NCBI RefSeq assembly: GCF_003950315.1
Contig: NZ_NGJT01000013.1
Location: 1 to 64,000 of the forward strand
Direction: 5' to 3'
From: Vagococcus bubulae
GTDB taxonomy: Bacteria > Bacillota > Bacilli > Lactobacillales > Vagococcaceae
Length of the DNA: 64,000 bases
Below the pieces are notes generated by a model, which searched no databases, was not told the DNA's origin, and saw nothing but the letters and a program-made list of their open reading frames with translations. The position numbers and the translations under genes are program-made. Below, piece by piece: positions 54,750 through 63,882 of the stretch. Numbering within the stretch: position 1 is the stretch's first letter; each line of letters begins with the position of its first letter.

Positions 54750-55712
54750 CTATTTAGATTTAATATATGTTTTACCGCCTGCTTTAGGACCTGTTGCTTT
54801 ACCTAGGAACAAGACTAACACAATAATTGTCAATGCGTAAGGTGCACTTTGTAAGTAAACTTTTGGAATACTTGAAATAAATGGAATACTGTCCCCTACA
54901 ATACTCAAGTTTTGAGCAAAACCAAAGAATAAGGCTGCTCCCATCGCACCAAGTGGGTTCCATTTACCAAAGATCATCGCAGCCATTGAGATGAATCCTT
55001 GACCAGAGATAGTTGTCACAGCAAAACGTCCAGCGATTGTTTGAGCAAATACCGCTCCACCAATCCCACCTAAAAAGCCAGAAATTAATACCCCAGCATA
55101 TTTCATGCCATAAACATTAATCCCTAATGTATCTGCTGCTTGAGGATTTTCCCCAACAGAACGCAATCTCAAACCAAAACGTGTTTTATAAATGACAAAC
55201 CACGCGATAACTGACACCAAAATAGCCACAAAGGCAGGTGCAGACGTTTTTTCAAACAACAATGGTCCAATGACTGGGATTTTACTTAACCCAGGAACTT
55301 CCCAATATCCAAATGTTTGAGGGACTTGGTCTGTTTGACCTTTACCATATAATACTTTAACTAAGAAAATACTTAAAGCAGGAGCCATTAAATTAATAAC
55401 TGTCCCACTGATAATATGGTCAGCTCGTAAATTAATAGTTGCAACTGCATGGAGTAATGAGAAAATCATTCCGACAATCCCACCAACTAATAAAGCAATC
55501 CATGGTGTCCATACACCAAAAACACCCGCATATGTAATATTAAAAACTACCGAACTAAAAGCTCCCATCACCATGATACCTTCTAGTCCAACGTTGACAA
55601 TACCACCACGTTCTGAAAAGGTTCCGCCTAATGCTGTAAAAACAAGAGGTGTTGAATAAACAAGTGTTTGCGTAATAATTGACGCAACTGTTGACATAGT
55701 ATCTGCTGCCAT
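54750..55712 (-). CDS. Nucleoside ABC transporter permease (NupQ/BmpC-like)
   Basis: The 320-residue protein with about nine membrane helices carries the ERGGIVNVGLEGIMVMGAF motif of the BPD_transp_2 family used by BMP-type nucleoside importers. With the second permease and the double ATPase it forms the membrane part of a nucleoside importer. The ATG at 55712 overlaps the stop of the preceding permease (TGATG), and the ribosome-binding site GGAGG lies within that gene. Confidence 0.9.
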   Translation of the reverse strand: MAADTMSTVASIITQTLVYSTPLVFTALGGTFSERGGIVNVGLEGIMVMGAFSSVVFNITYAGVFGVWTPWIALLVGGIVGMIFSLLHAVATINLRADHIISGTVINLMAPALSIFLVKVLYGKGQTDQVPQTFGYWEVPGLSKIPVIGPLLFEKTSAPAFVAILVSVIAWFVIYKTRFGLRLRSVGENPQAADTLGINVYGMKYAGVLISGFLGGIGGAVFAQTIAGRFAVTTISGQGFISMAAMIFGKWNPLGAMGAALFFGFAQNLSIVGDSIPFISSIPKVYLQSAPYALTIIVLVLFLGKATGPKAGGKTYIKSK

Positions 55713-56815
55713 CACGCTTTACCTCCTTCAACTTTGCTAGCTTTTGTGTCTTTTTTTGTTTCAAGTTTTGTTAAAATCAATTTGATTAAATAGCTAATGC
55801 CGACAAAGAAGATAATTGAAGCAATAACTACGTCAACCAATTCAGTCGGAACGCCTGCTAAGATTGGCATACCTTGGCCACCAAGTTTCAAAATACTGAA
55901 TAATAAAGCAGATAATAAGATACCAATGGATGAGCCACCACCTAATAAGGACACAGCCATACCATCAAAACCAATGCTTAATGAATTACCTTGAACAAAG
56001 AAATTACCAAATGTTCCTAATCCGTATACAACGCCACCCATACCAGCTAAAGCTCCTGAGATGACCATAGATAACACAATGATACGTTTACTACTCATCC
56101 CTGCATATTCTGAGGCAAATGGGTTTAAACCAACTGCTGTGATTTCATATCCTAATGTCGTTTTCTTCATTAAAAACCAAATTAAAATTAAGAAAATCAG
56201 TGCAAAGATAATCCCTAAATTCAAACGAGAGCCATTACTAATCGATGTTAAAAACTCTGTTCTTAATGATACGTTTGCTCCAACTAACTTAGTTGTTCCT
56301 TTTGTTGAAATAAATTTTTGAGGAATCACATTATTCACTATATGTGTACTTGTATAAAGCAAAATGTAGTTCATCATGATAGTGACAATAACTTCACTTG
56401 TTCCAAAGTACGCTCTTAATAGACCAGGTATCGCTGCTGTTAAAGCTCCTGCAATCACACCGGCTAAAATAGCTGCAGTTAGGGCAATCAATCTTGGCGA
56501 ATCTCCCATTGATAGACCTACCCAGATACTTGCCACCCAACCAGCTAAAGCCTGGCCTGAAAGCCCGATATTAAAGAATCCTGCCGCACTTGCCACAGAA
56601 AACCCTAACGCTGTAAAAATTAATGGACCAGCTGTTACAAAAATTTCGCCAATACTTTTTGGTGACTGAAACGCTGTTGTTAACATGGCTTGATACCCTT
56701 GTGCTGGGTTGTAACCAAAAATCAACATAATAATTGCACCTAATACAAATCCCATGATAACTGATAAAATAGGAACTAAAACCCCATTCATCTTACTAAA
56801 CTTAAAATTACTCAT
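55712..56815 (-). CDS. Nucleoside ABC transporter permease (NupP/BmpB-like)
   Basis: The 367-residue BPD_transp_2-family permease with about ten helices contains ASAAGFFNIGLSGQALAGW, the counterpart of the motif in the sister permease, and a basic C-terminal tail. Its start overlaps the end of the ATPase gene by 8 bp (ATGAGTAA), so the three transporter genes are translationally coupled. Confidence 0.9.
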   Translation of the reverse strand: MSNFKFSKMNGVLVPILSVIMGFVLGAIIMLIFGYNPAQGYQAMLTTAFQSPKSIGEIFVTAGPLIFTALGFSVASAAGFFNIGLSGQALAGWVASIWVGLSMGDSPRLIALTAAILAGVIAGALTAAIPGLLRAYFGTSEVIVTIMMNYILLYTSTHIVNNVIPQKFISTKGTTKLVGANVSLRTEFLTSISNGSRLNLGIIFALIFLILIWFLMKKTTLGYEITAVGLNPFASEYAGMSSKRIIVLSMVISGALAGMGGVVYGLGTFGNFFVQGNSLSIGFDGMAVSLLGGGSSIGILLSALLFSILKLGGQGMPILAGVPTELVDVVIASIIFFVGISYLIKLILTKLETKKDTKASKVEGGKA

Positions 56816-58373
56816 TAGTTACACCTACCTCTGTCCCTAATTCTCGTCTTGCTTCTTCTAATGTGTATCCTGCCATTAATAAACCTAACTCATTTTCAGT
56901 TGTTTCTTTCGGATCCACAATCCCAACAATCTGTCCTGCATGGATAACAGCAATACGATCAGATACGTTTAATATTTCTTCTAATTCAAAACTAACAACT
57001 AACACCGCATTTCCTTTATCACGATGGTTAATCAAGCGTTTATGAATATACTCAATCGCACCTACATCTAACCCACGTGTTGGTTGAGAAACAATCAGTA
57101 ATTCAGGGTCGCGGTCCATTTCACGAGCAATAATCGCTTTTTGCTGGTTACCACCTGAAAGTGACTTAGCTTGTGCATGCTCACTCGTTGTACGAACATC
57201 ATATTCTTCAATTAATTTTCTTGCATAAGAATCCATGTAACCATAATTCAATACACCATTTTTACTAAATGGTTCATGATAATAAGTCTGTAAGGCGATA
57301 TTTTCAGATAGCGTCATATCTAAAACTAATCCGTATTTATGTCTATCTTCAGGGACATGTCCGACACTTGATTCCGTAATCTGACGAGGTTTTAAATTAG
57401 TAATATCTTTATCTCTCAGCATCACTTTACCTGACTCAATTTTCTTAAGACCTGTAATAGCTTGAATCAATTCTGTTTGACCATTACCATCAATCCCTGC
57501 AATCCCAACAACTTCCCCAGCTCTAACATCTAAATCAAGTCCTTTAATGGCTTCAAGTCCACGATTGTCTTTTACATGCAAGTCTTGTACAGATAAAATC
57601 ACTTCTTTTGGATCAGCTACTTCTTTTTCTGTTTTAAATGATACAGAACGCCCCACCATTAAATCCGCTAATTGTTGTGAACTAACATCTTTCACATTGA
57701 CTGTTTCAATACTCTTACCGCGACGAATAACCGTACATCTATCCGCCACTTTTTTAATTTCATCTAACTTGTGCGTAATAATAATGATTGATTTACCTTC
57801 TTTTACTAATTCTTTCATGGTCATAATCAACTCATCAATTTCTTGAGGTGTTAATACCGCTGTTGGCTCATCAAAAATTAAAATGTTCGCTCCACGATAC
57901 AATGTTTTTAAAATCTCAACACGTTGCTGCATCCCAACAGAAATATCACTAATTAAGGCATCTGGGTTAACTTCCATCCCATATTGTTCTGAAATTCGTT
58001 TTAAATCTTCAACAGATTTTTTCTTATCCAAAACACCTGATTTAGTTGGCTCGTCACCTAAAATAATATTTTCTGTTACAGTAAAAGCATCCACTAACAT
58101 AAAATGCTGATGGACCATTCCGATTCCTAAACGTTTTGCATCAGTTGGATTAGCAATTGTTACTGGCTGCCCATCCATATAGATTTGTCCACTAGTCGGC
58201 TGTAATAATCCTGACAATACATTCATCAATGTTGATTTTCCTGCCCCATTCTCACCTAGCAACGCATGGATTTCGCCTTTTCTAATTTGGAGATTGATGT
58301 TGTCATTTGCTTTGAAATCACCAAATTGTTTTGTGATATTTCGCATTTCTATGACATAGTTTTCCTCACTCAT
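56808..58373 (-). CDS. Nucleoside ABC transporter ATP-binding protein with two ABC domains
   Basis: The 521-residue protein has two ATPase domains. The first has Walker A GENGAGKST and signature ISVGMQQRVEIL; the second has the degenerate Walker A GIDGNGQTE, SLSGGNQQKAIIAREM and LLIVSQPTRGLD. This layout is that of RbsA/NupO-type sugar or nucleoside importers. GAGGTG is seven bases before the ATG at 58373; the longer frame has no ribosome-binding site. Confidence 0.93.
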   Translation of the reverse strand: MSEENYVIEMRNITKQFGDFKANDNINLQIRKGEIHALLGENGAGKSTLMNVLSGLLQPTSGQIYMDGQPVTIANPTDAKRLGIGMVHQHFMLVDAFTVTENIILGDEPTKSGVLDKKKSVEDLKRISEQYGMEVNPDALISDISVGMQQRVEILKTLYRGANILIFDEPTAVLTPQEIDELIMTMKELVKEGKSIIIITHKLDEIKKVADRCTVIRRGKSIETVNVKDVSSQQLADLMVGRSVSFKTEKEVADPKEVILSVQDLHVKDNRGLEAIKGLDLDVRAGEVVGIAGIDGNGQTELIQAITGLKKIESGKVMLRDKDITNLKPRQITESSVGHVPEDRHKYGLVLDMTLSENIALQTYYHEPFSKNGVLNYGYMDSYARKLIEEYDVRTTSEHAQAKSLSGGNQQKAIIAREMDRDPELLIVSQPTRGLDVGAIEYIHKRLINHRDKGNAVLVVSFELEEILNVSDRIAVIHAGQIVGIVDPKETTENELGLLMAGYTLEEARRELGTEVGVTNE

Positions 58374-58403
58374 GATTTCACACCTCTTTATCATTATCAC
58401 ACT

Positions 58404-58424
58404 TCAAAGTTTAGACTTTGAAGG
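58404..58424. other. Short inverted repeat upstream of the ATPase gene
   Basis: CTTCAAAG and CTTTGAAG face each other with a 5-6 base loop. Confidence 0.4.
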
Positions 58425-58453
58425 AAAGAGAAAACTCCCTTTTCCCATTCCTT

Positions 58454-58524
58454 TAAAGCCTAAAAGAAAAACTTTATGGAAAAGTTATTCAGTTTATTTT
58501 GAACGTTTCCCATAAAGTTTTCTA
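58454..58524 (-). terminator. Intercistronic hairpin after the BMP lipoprotein gene
   Basis: On the minus strand AAAACTTTATGG pairs with CCATAAAGTTTT across a long loop and is followed by TCTTTT. Such partial terminators behind the binding-protein gene usually allow its higher expression relative to the ATPase and permeases. Confidence 0.65.
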
Positions 58525-58543
58525 TCAACAACCTTCATTACAA

Positions 58544-59650
58544 TTATTTTTTACTTGGTGCTTCAGGTACTTCTACTTTTCCATCAATAACTTCTTTACG
58601 AGCTTTTTCTACTGCTTCAAGTGCTTTTTCGTCTAAATGACCTTTAGATAAATCAACACCGCCTTCTTTAAGACCATATACTAATATGTCTCCACCAGGG
58701 AATTCACCTTTTTGAGCTTTTTCAGTCACGTCTTTAACAGCAGTTCCTACACCCTTAATACTTGATGTTAATGTGAAGTTTTCTTCTTTACCATCTTTGT
58801 CTTTGTAGTTACCATCTTCTTCTTGATCTCTATCTACACCGATAACCCAAACACGTTTGTCTGCAGGTTGCTTTTCATTTAAATCTTTCGCTTCTTGGAA
58901 GACACCTGCACCAGTACCACCTGAAGCATGATAAATAATATCAATACCATTTTGGTACATGTTTGCAGCTAACGCTTTACCTTTAGCTGGATCTCCAAAT
59001 GATGCAGCATATTGCACATCTACTTTGATTTTTTTATCTAATTCTTTTGCTCCATCTTCAACACCTTTAACAAATCCTGCTTCGAAACGGTCGATAACGG
59101 CACCTTCTTCTCCACCAATAAATCCAACTTTATCAGATTTTGTAGAGTAAGCTGCTGCAATACCTGCTAAGTAAGCTGCTTCATTATCTTTAAATGTTAA
59201 AGATACCACGTTATCTTTTCCTTCAATAACTGAGTCTACGATACCAAATTGTGTGTCTTTATTTTGATCGGCTGCTGCTGAGATAGCATCTGTTAATAAG
59301 TAACCAATCCCAAAAATTGTTTCAAATTTACTTGCCACAGCTTGATCAATATTTGTTGTATATTGAGATGCATCTGTTGATTGGAAATAATCGTAACCAT
59401 TTGCCCCTTTTTCAAGTTTGTTCGCTTCTCCCCATTCTTTCAAGCCTTCCCAAGCACCTTGGTTAAACGATTTATCATCGACACCACCAACGTCTGTCAC
59501 AATAGCTGCTGTATGAACTGTTTCATCTGGTTTTTCACCTGAAGTTGATTTTCCGCCAACATTACCAGCTTTGTTACCCCCACAAGCTGTTAACGTCACT
59601 GCTAATCCCATAACTAATAGTCCTGCACCAATTTTTGTTGATTTTTTCAT
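58544..59650 (-). CDS. BMP-family nucleoside-binding lipoprotein
   Basis: The 368-residue lipoprotein has a signal peptide with lipobox LTACGG, a short Gly/Ser linker and the BMP (PnrA-like) domain: VTDVGGVDDKSFNQGAWEGL, GIGYLLTDAI and VGFIGGEEGAVIDRFEAGF. It captures purine and pyrimidine nucleosides outside the membrane for the importer encoded downstream. GGAGG precedes the ATG. It follows cdd by 37 bp in the salvage cluster. Confidence 0.95.
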   Translation of the reverse strand: MKKSTKIGAGLLVMGLAVTLTACGGNKAGNVGGKSTSGEKPDETVHTAAIVTDVGGVDDKSFNQGAWEGLKEWGEANKLEKGANGYDYFQSTDASQYTTNIDQAVASKFETIFGIGYLLTDAISAAADQNKDTQFGIVDSVIEGKDNVVSLTFKDNEAAYLAGIAAAYSTKSDKVGFIGGEEGAVIDRFEAGFVKGVEDGAKELDKKIKVDVQYAASFGDPAKGKALAANMYQNGIDIIYHASGGTGAGVFQEAKDLNEKQPADKRVWVIGVDRDQEEDGNYKDKDGKEENFTLTSSIKGVGTAVKDVTEKAQKGEFPGGDILVYGLKEGGVDLSKGHLDEKALEAVEKARKEVIDGKVEVPEAPSKK

Positions 59651-59687
59651 TTTTGAAAAACCTCCGCTTATAATTTTTAGTTGATAG

Positions 59688-60083
59688 TTATTTTTCTACT
59701 TCGACAAACGAATAAGGAAGTAGCTCTTGCATTGTTGTTTCTTTTGTATCACCATTCAAATTACATAATGTAATTGGCATATCTGGCTCACAAAATTCGA
59801 CTAAAACTTGTCTACATGCCCCACAAGGAGAAATTGGTTCTTTAGTATTACCAATAACTACTAAATGGTCAAATTCTTTTTCACCTTCTGAGATAGCTTT
59901 AAAAATGGCTGTTCTTTCTGCACAGTTGGTTAACCCAAATGATGCATTTTCAATATTACATCCTTCATACACTTTTCCTGATTTAGTCACAAGAGCGGCG
60001 CCTACAGGAAATTCAGAATAAGGAACATACGCTTGTTGATACGCATGTTTTGCATGGTCAATCCAATTTTTGTTTACTGTCAT
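59688..60083 (-). CDS. cdd: Cytidine deaminase
   Basis: The 131-residue tetrameric-type deaminase has the zinc motifs CAERTAIFKA (with the catalytic Glu) and SPCGACRQVL, and the substrate region PYSEFPVGAALVT. It converts (deoxy)cytidine to (deoxy)uridine, feeding pdp. AGGAG is nine bases before the ATG at 60083. The frame is open 17 codons further upstream, but that part lacks a ribosome-binding site and family similarity. Confidence 0.96.
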   Translation of the reverse strand: MTVNKNWIDHAKHAYQQAYVPYSEFPVGAALVTKSGKVYEGCNIENASFGLTNCAERTAIFKAISEGEKEFDHLVVIGNTKEPISPCGACRQVLVEFCEPDMPITLCNLNGDTKETTMQELLPYSFVEVEK

Positions 60084-60089
60084 AATATA

Positions 60090-60440
60090 TCTCCTATCTT
60101 TATTACCTATGAACATTGCTTTTAGAGACCTCATCAGAAATTATTTGATATCACTCGCCCCCTCTTTTTTGATAAGAAAATATCTTTTACCTACTCAACT
60201 ATTACAACTATACCAATTATCTGAAGTTTTTTCACTTAACCTGACTTTAAAGGTGAAAACTCTTACTTTACTAACATTAGTTAATAGACGAGTTATAAAT
60301 CAGACAATCGTTATTTTATAATAAATTAGGTAAAAAAGACTTTAATCATTTATATTACCTCTAAAATTAAAGATACTATTTTTAAGAGAATTTATCAATA
60401 TCCATTAGAATAATATGAACATTTTTTCATTAATATTTTT
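60090..60440. other. 360-bp gene-free gap between pdp and cdd
   Basis: In related operons deoC often sits with these genes. All minus-strand frames are broken early here, and I see no deoC-like stretch. There is a ribosome-binding-site-like GAGGTAATATAA before an ATG (about 60342) whose frame stops after seven codons. A weak TTTAAA-GTCAG-GTTAAG element lies at about 60235-60252. It may hold a separate promoter for cdd and the transporter genes. Confidence 0.5.
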
Positions 60441-60442
60441 TA

Positions 60443-61744
60443 TTATTCGGTTATAATTTTATGGATTAAGACAGGTTCTTCTCCTACTTCCCCAATCTCA
60501 ATGTTGTCATAAATAACTTTTAAGACATCTTCTACATTTTCTCGATTTGATTGAATCGTCACTAAAGATTCGCCTTCAAATACTGTGTCGCCAACTTTTT
60601 TATTTAAAATCAATCCAACTGCGTAATCAATCGTTTCTTCTTTTGTTCTTCTTCCAGCGCCTAAAAGCATTGCAGCCACGCCAATTTGATCAGCTACTAT
60701 TTTAGAAACCACTCCTGATTTTTTAGCTGGAACTTCGATAATATACTCTGCTTGTGGCAATTTTTCAGGGAAATCGACAACAGAATCATCGCCACCTTGA
60801 TTACGAATCATTTCTTTAAATTTTTCTGCTGCCACTCCACTTGTTATACTATTTTCCAATAACTGTCGAGCTTCTTGTAATGTTTTTGCTTTTTCAGCCA
60901 AAACAACCATCTGACTTCCAAGTGTGTAGACCATTTCCATCAAATCTTCTGGGCCATTACCTTTCAAAGCGTCAATTGCTTCTTTGATTTCGTTAGCGTT
61001 TCCAATTGCGTTTCCTAATGGTTGTGACATGTCAGAAATAATAGCCATTGTTTGTCGATTAGCTAAATGACCAATTCTTACCATTGTATGGGCAAGTCTT
61101 TCCGCATCTTTTAAACTCTTCATGAAGGCCCCATCACCAGTGGTCACATCTAAAACGATGGCATCTGCTCCGGAAGCAATTTTTTTACTCATAATCGAGC
61201 TAGCAATTAATGGGATAGAGTCAACCGTCGCTGTCACGTCTCGCAAGGCATAAATTTTTTTATCTGCAGGCGCCAAATCACCTGATTGACCAGTTACTGC
61301 CACATTGCTTTCATTCACAAATTTTATAAATTCATCATTTTCTAATTCCACTTTAAATCCAGGAATCGCTTCTAATTTATCAATTGTTCCACCTGTGTGC
61401 CCAAGACCACGACCACTCATTTTCGCTACTTTCGCTCCAACCGAAGCGACCAAAGGAGCTAACACCAATGTTGTGGTATCTCCAACACCACCTGTTGAAT
61501 GTTTGTCTACTTTAATTCCATTAATTGCTGATAAATCAATCATATCACCTGACTGACTCATTGCTGTTGTCATCCATGTAATTTCTTCATCTGTCATATC
61601 ATTGAAATAAACCGCCATCAAAAAAGCACTCATTTGATAATCCGTTACATCACCAGTAGTATATCCATTGATAACAAATTCAATTTCATCTTTTGATAAA
61701 GGTAAACCATCTCGTTTTTTCTTAATCAAATCTACCATTCTCAT
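60443..61744 (-). CDS. pdp: Pyrimidine-nucleoside phosphorylase
   Basis: The 433-residue enzyme has the thymidine/pyrimidine phosphorylase signature ([19 protein letters not shown]) and the phosphate loop [11 protein letters not shown], three domains and the usual length. It phosphorolyses thymidine, deoxyuridine and uridine. GAGGA lies eight bases before the ATG at 61744 (MRMVDLI). It is the first gene of the nucleoside cluster and has paired LacI-type operators and a cre-like site in front. Confidence 0.97.
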   Translation of the reverse strand: MRMVDLIKKKRDGLPLSKDEIEFVINGYTTGDVTDYQMSAFLMAVYFNDMTDEEITWMTTAMSQSGDMIDLSAINGIKVDKHSTGGVGDTTTLVLAPLVASVGAKVAKMSGRGLGHTGGTIDKLEAIPGFKVELENDEFIKFVNESNVAVTGQSGDLAPADKKIYALRDVTATVDSIPLIASSIMSKKIASGADAIVLDVTTGDGAFMKSLKDAERLAHTMVRIGHLANRQTMAIISDMSQPLGNAIGNANEIKEAIDALKGNGPEDLMEMVYTLGSQMVVLAEKAKTLQEARQLLENSITSGVAAEKFKEMIRNQGGDDSVVDFPEKLPQAEYIIEVPAKKSGVVSKIVADQIGVAAMLLGAGRRTKEETIDYAVGLILNKKVGDTVFEGESLVTIQSNRENVEDVLKVIYDNIEIGEVGEEPVLIHKIITE

Positions 61745-61769
61745 CTTTAAATTCCTCAATTCTCAATAA

Positions 61770-61783
61770 GTAAAACGATTTAC
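61770..61783. promoter_or_regulatory. LacI-type operator 1 upstream of pdp
   Basis: GTAAAACGATTTAC, a near-palindrome with central CG. It is centred 32 bp (about three helical turns) from operator 2. Confidence 0.65.
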
Positions 61784-61801
61784 TTTATACACGATTTATT
61801 A

Positions 61802-61815
61802 GTAAACCGTTTTAC
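61802..61815. promoter_or_regulatory. LacI-type operator 2 upstream of pdp
   Basis: GTAAACCGTTTTAC, with central CG and the same ends as operator 1. The regulator gene next to it is the likely source of the binding protein. Confidence 0.65.
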
Positions 61816-61832
61816 TATCTGTAGTATTTAAC

Positions 61833-61846
61833 TAATAGCGCTTACA
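61833..61846 (-). promoter_or_regulatory. cre-like site (CcpA) upstream of pdp
   Basis: On the minus strand TGTAAGCGCTATTA agrees with TGWAANCGNTNWCA at all fixed positions except one, suggesting carbon catabolite control. It could also be a further operator of the LacI-type regulator. Confidence 0.55.
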
Positions 61847-61868
61847 ATTAGATTTTATCACATTTCAC

Positions 61869-62867
61869 TTATTTGTCAATAGTTATTGTACTACCTCGTT
61901 CAATAAACGTGGTTTCGAACGTTTTATTAGGAACAACTTTATTTGGTTGTTCTATTTCTTGCAACAAATACTGTGCTGCCGTATAACCAATATCAAAAGC
62001 TGGTTGTTTAACCGTTGTTAATGGTGGATTTAAAAAAGCAGATATTTCTAAATCATCAAACCCAATAATTGATAAATCTGTAGGAATCGCTAGTCCCAAT
62101 TCATATGCTGCTCGGTAACTTCCGATTGCCATCTGATCATTCCCACAGCACAATGCTGTTATGCTTTGTTTCTTAAGTAATTCCTTAGCAGCAATATAGC
62201 CTCCCTCTATTGTAACAGGGCCATCTGCTAAAAATTTAGGGTTATATTCGATACCATTATCCTTCATACATTGGTAATAAGCGTCAAACCGCTCACTCAT
62301 TTCGTAATAACCAGACTCATTTGTTAACATACCAATTTTAGTATGACCATTATCAATCAAATGTTGAATGGCTTGATAAACACCACTATATTCTTTTACT
62401 AACAGGTTTCCTTCTGTTCTCGTATTAAGACCTCTATCTATTAAAATATAAGGGCTTCCCTTTAAATCACTTTCTAATTTTAACGAATTTGGGCTTGCCA
62501 ATAAAATACCCGCAACGGATCTATTTTGTAATTGTTTTATGTAATCTTTTTCTTTCTCTGCTGAATGTCTTGAGTTACATAGCAAGATCATGTAGTCTTT
62601 TTTATTAAAATAGGCTTCGACCCCTTCAATCACTTTTGAGAAGAATAAATCTGTTACGTCTGGAACAATCATCCCAACTGTTTTAGATTCCCGATGAACC
62701 ATGTTTTTAGCAAAATAATCTGGATTGTAATCGTATTCGTCAACCGCTTTCAAAACTCTTTTACGTGTCTCTTCGCTAAATCGCTGTCCCTTATTATTTA
62801 ATATCTGAGAAACGGTTGTAGTCGATACCCCTGAAATAGCTGCTATTTCTTTAATGGTTATTTTCAT
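61869..62867 (-). CDS. LacI-family transcriptional regulator
   Basis: The 332-residue regulator has the N-terminal HTH with ITIKEIAAISGVSTTTVSQI, the hinge helix (RKRVLKAVDEYDYNPDYFA) and a periplasmic-binding-protein-like effector domain (VGMIVPDVTDLFFSKVIEGV, CCGNDQMAIG, ERGSTI). It is most like ribose or nucleoside repressors. Because pdp follows on the same strand with two operators between, it probably controls the nucleoside cluster, with a sugar phosphate or nucleoside as inducer. AGGTG precedes the ATG at 62867; the GTG at 62876 is too close to it. Confidence 0.92.
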   Translation of the reverse strand: MKITIKEIAAISGVSTTTVSQILNNKGQRFSEETRKRVLKAVDEYDYNPDYFAKNMVHRESKTVGMIVPDVTDLFFSKVIEGVEAYFNKKDYMILLCNSRHSAEKEKDYIKQLQNRSVAGILLASPNSLKLESDLKGSPYILIDRGLNTRTEGNLLVKEYSGVYQAIQHLIDNGHTKIGMLTNESGYYEMSERFDAYYQCMKDNGIEYNPKFLADGPVTIEGGYIAAKELLKKQSITALCCGNDQMAIGSYRAAYELGLAIPTDLSIIGFDDLEISAFLNPPLTTVKQPAFDIGYTAAQYLLQEIEQPNKVVPNKTFETTFIERGSTITIDK

Positions 62868-62936
62868 TTTTGTCACCTCAATTCATATGTCGACTTCATC
62901 ATATCAAAAGAGAACCAAAAAGGATAGAATAAACAA

Positions 62937-62980
62937 CAAAAAAAGGTAAATAATAGAAAAACTATTACTTACCTTAAAAG
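62937..62980 (-). terminator. Terminator of the LPQTN protein gene
   Basis: On the minus strand AAGGTAAGTAATAG, a five-base loop and CTATTATTTACCTT (one G-U) are followed by T7. Confidence 0.9.
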
Positions 62981-62990
62981 CATTAAAAGC

Positions 62991-63689
62991 TTATTTTTTT
63001 CTGAAGAATAATAAAGCTGAACCTAACATAGATAATACTCCACCAGCAACTAAACCAGCGTTTACAGTATCATTGGTTTGTGGTAAAACAGCTGCAGATT
63101 TTTTAGCTTCTTCTTTTTTAGTCGCAACTTTTACAGCAGCTTTTTTAGAGTCTGTTGTTTTAGTTTCTTCTTTTTTAGAATCAGTTGTTTTTGCTGCTTC
63201 TTTTGAAGAGTCTGTTTTAGAATCTTCTGTTTTTGATTCAGAAGTTTTAGTTTCTTCTTTTTTGTTTGCTTCGTTAGCAGCTTTTTCCCATGCATCAGCA
63301 TGTGCGTCTTCTGCGTCTTTTCCTTCTTTAGCAGTTGGAGTATCCCAATCTTTTTCTACTGAATCTTTTGTAGCTGCTGCTTCCCATGCATCTTTTCCTG
63401 CATCTTCTGCATCTTTTCCTTCTTTAGCAGATTCAGTATTCCATGCTGGATTGTTTGCTTCGTTTGCTGCTTTTTCCCATGCATCAGCATGTGCATCTTC
63501 TGCATTTTTAGCATCTTTTGCTGATTGAGCATCAGAAACTTTATAAGGGCTTAGAGCTTCCCATGCATCTTGATGTGCTTGTTCTGATTTTTGATCATCA
63601 GTTTTTTCGACAGCTGAAGCTGCCATTGGTGCTACTGCCGCACCAACTAATAATGCTAACATAGCAGTTGTTAATTTAGCTTTTTTCAT
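62991..63689 (-). CDS. Wall-anchored DAWE-repeat protein with LPQTN sorting signal
   Basis: The 232-residue protein has a signal peptide (about 1-26, ending ASA), an acidic Ala-rich part with four DAWE-centred repeats (HQDAWEAL, HADAWEKAANEAN twice, GKDAWEAA), a low-complexity Lys/Ser/Thr/Glu stretch and a C-terminal anchor: LPQTN (63072-63086), a hydrophobic helix and RKK. Asn replaces Gly at the last position of the sortase motif. The function is unknown. GGAG precedes the ATG. It has its own terminator. Confidence 0.85.
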   Translation of the reverse strand: MKKAKLTTAMLALLVGAAVAPMAASAVEKTDDQKSEQAHQDAWEALSPYKVSDAQSAKDAKNAEDAHADAWEKAANEANNPAWNTESAKEGKDAEDAGKDAWEAAATKDSVEKDWDTPTAKEGKDAEDAHADAWEKAANEANKKEETKTSESKTEDSKTDSSKEAAKTTDSKKEETKTTDSKKAAVKVATKKEEAKKSAAVLPQTNDTVNAGLVAGGVLSMLGSALLFFRKK

Positions 63690-63841
63690 TGTATTTCTCT
63701 CCTTAAAACTTTAATTTTTATATAAAATACAACATAAGTATATCATTTTAAAAAACAAATTCAATATATGTGGTCAAAACGATACTATTTATTGTATATT
63801 TTTTACATTTAATGGTGTTTTTATAAAAAAGGGGTTTATAA

Positions 63842-63873
63842 AAAAGAGCTAAAGTTTTAAACTAAAGCTCTCA
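63842..63873 (-). terminator. Terminator of the partial gene at the window end
   Basis: On the minus strand AGAGCT and AGCTCT enclose an inner AGTTT/AAACT stem and are followed by a T run. Confidence 0.75.
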
Positions 63874-63882
63874 AATTTCTAA

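Noticed and set aside
60235-60252. A fourth CiaR-type repeat (TTTAAA-GTCAG-GTTAAG on the minus strand)
   Set aside because: Two deviations from the consensus, and the base positions 10 bp downstream (TCAGAT) make a poor -10 box.
60084-60442. A decayed deoC pseudogene
   Set aside because: I looked on the minus strand in all frames and found no stretch recognisable as DeoC, so only the gap is reported.
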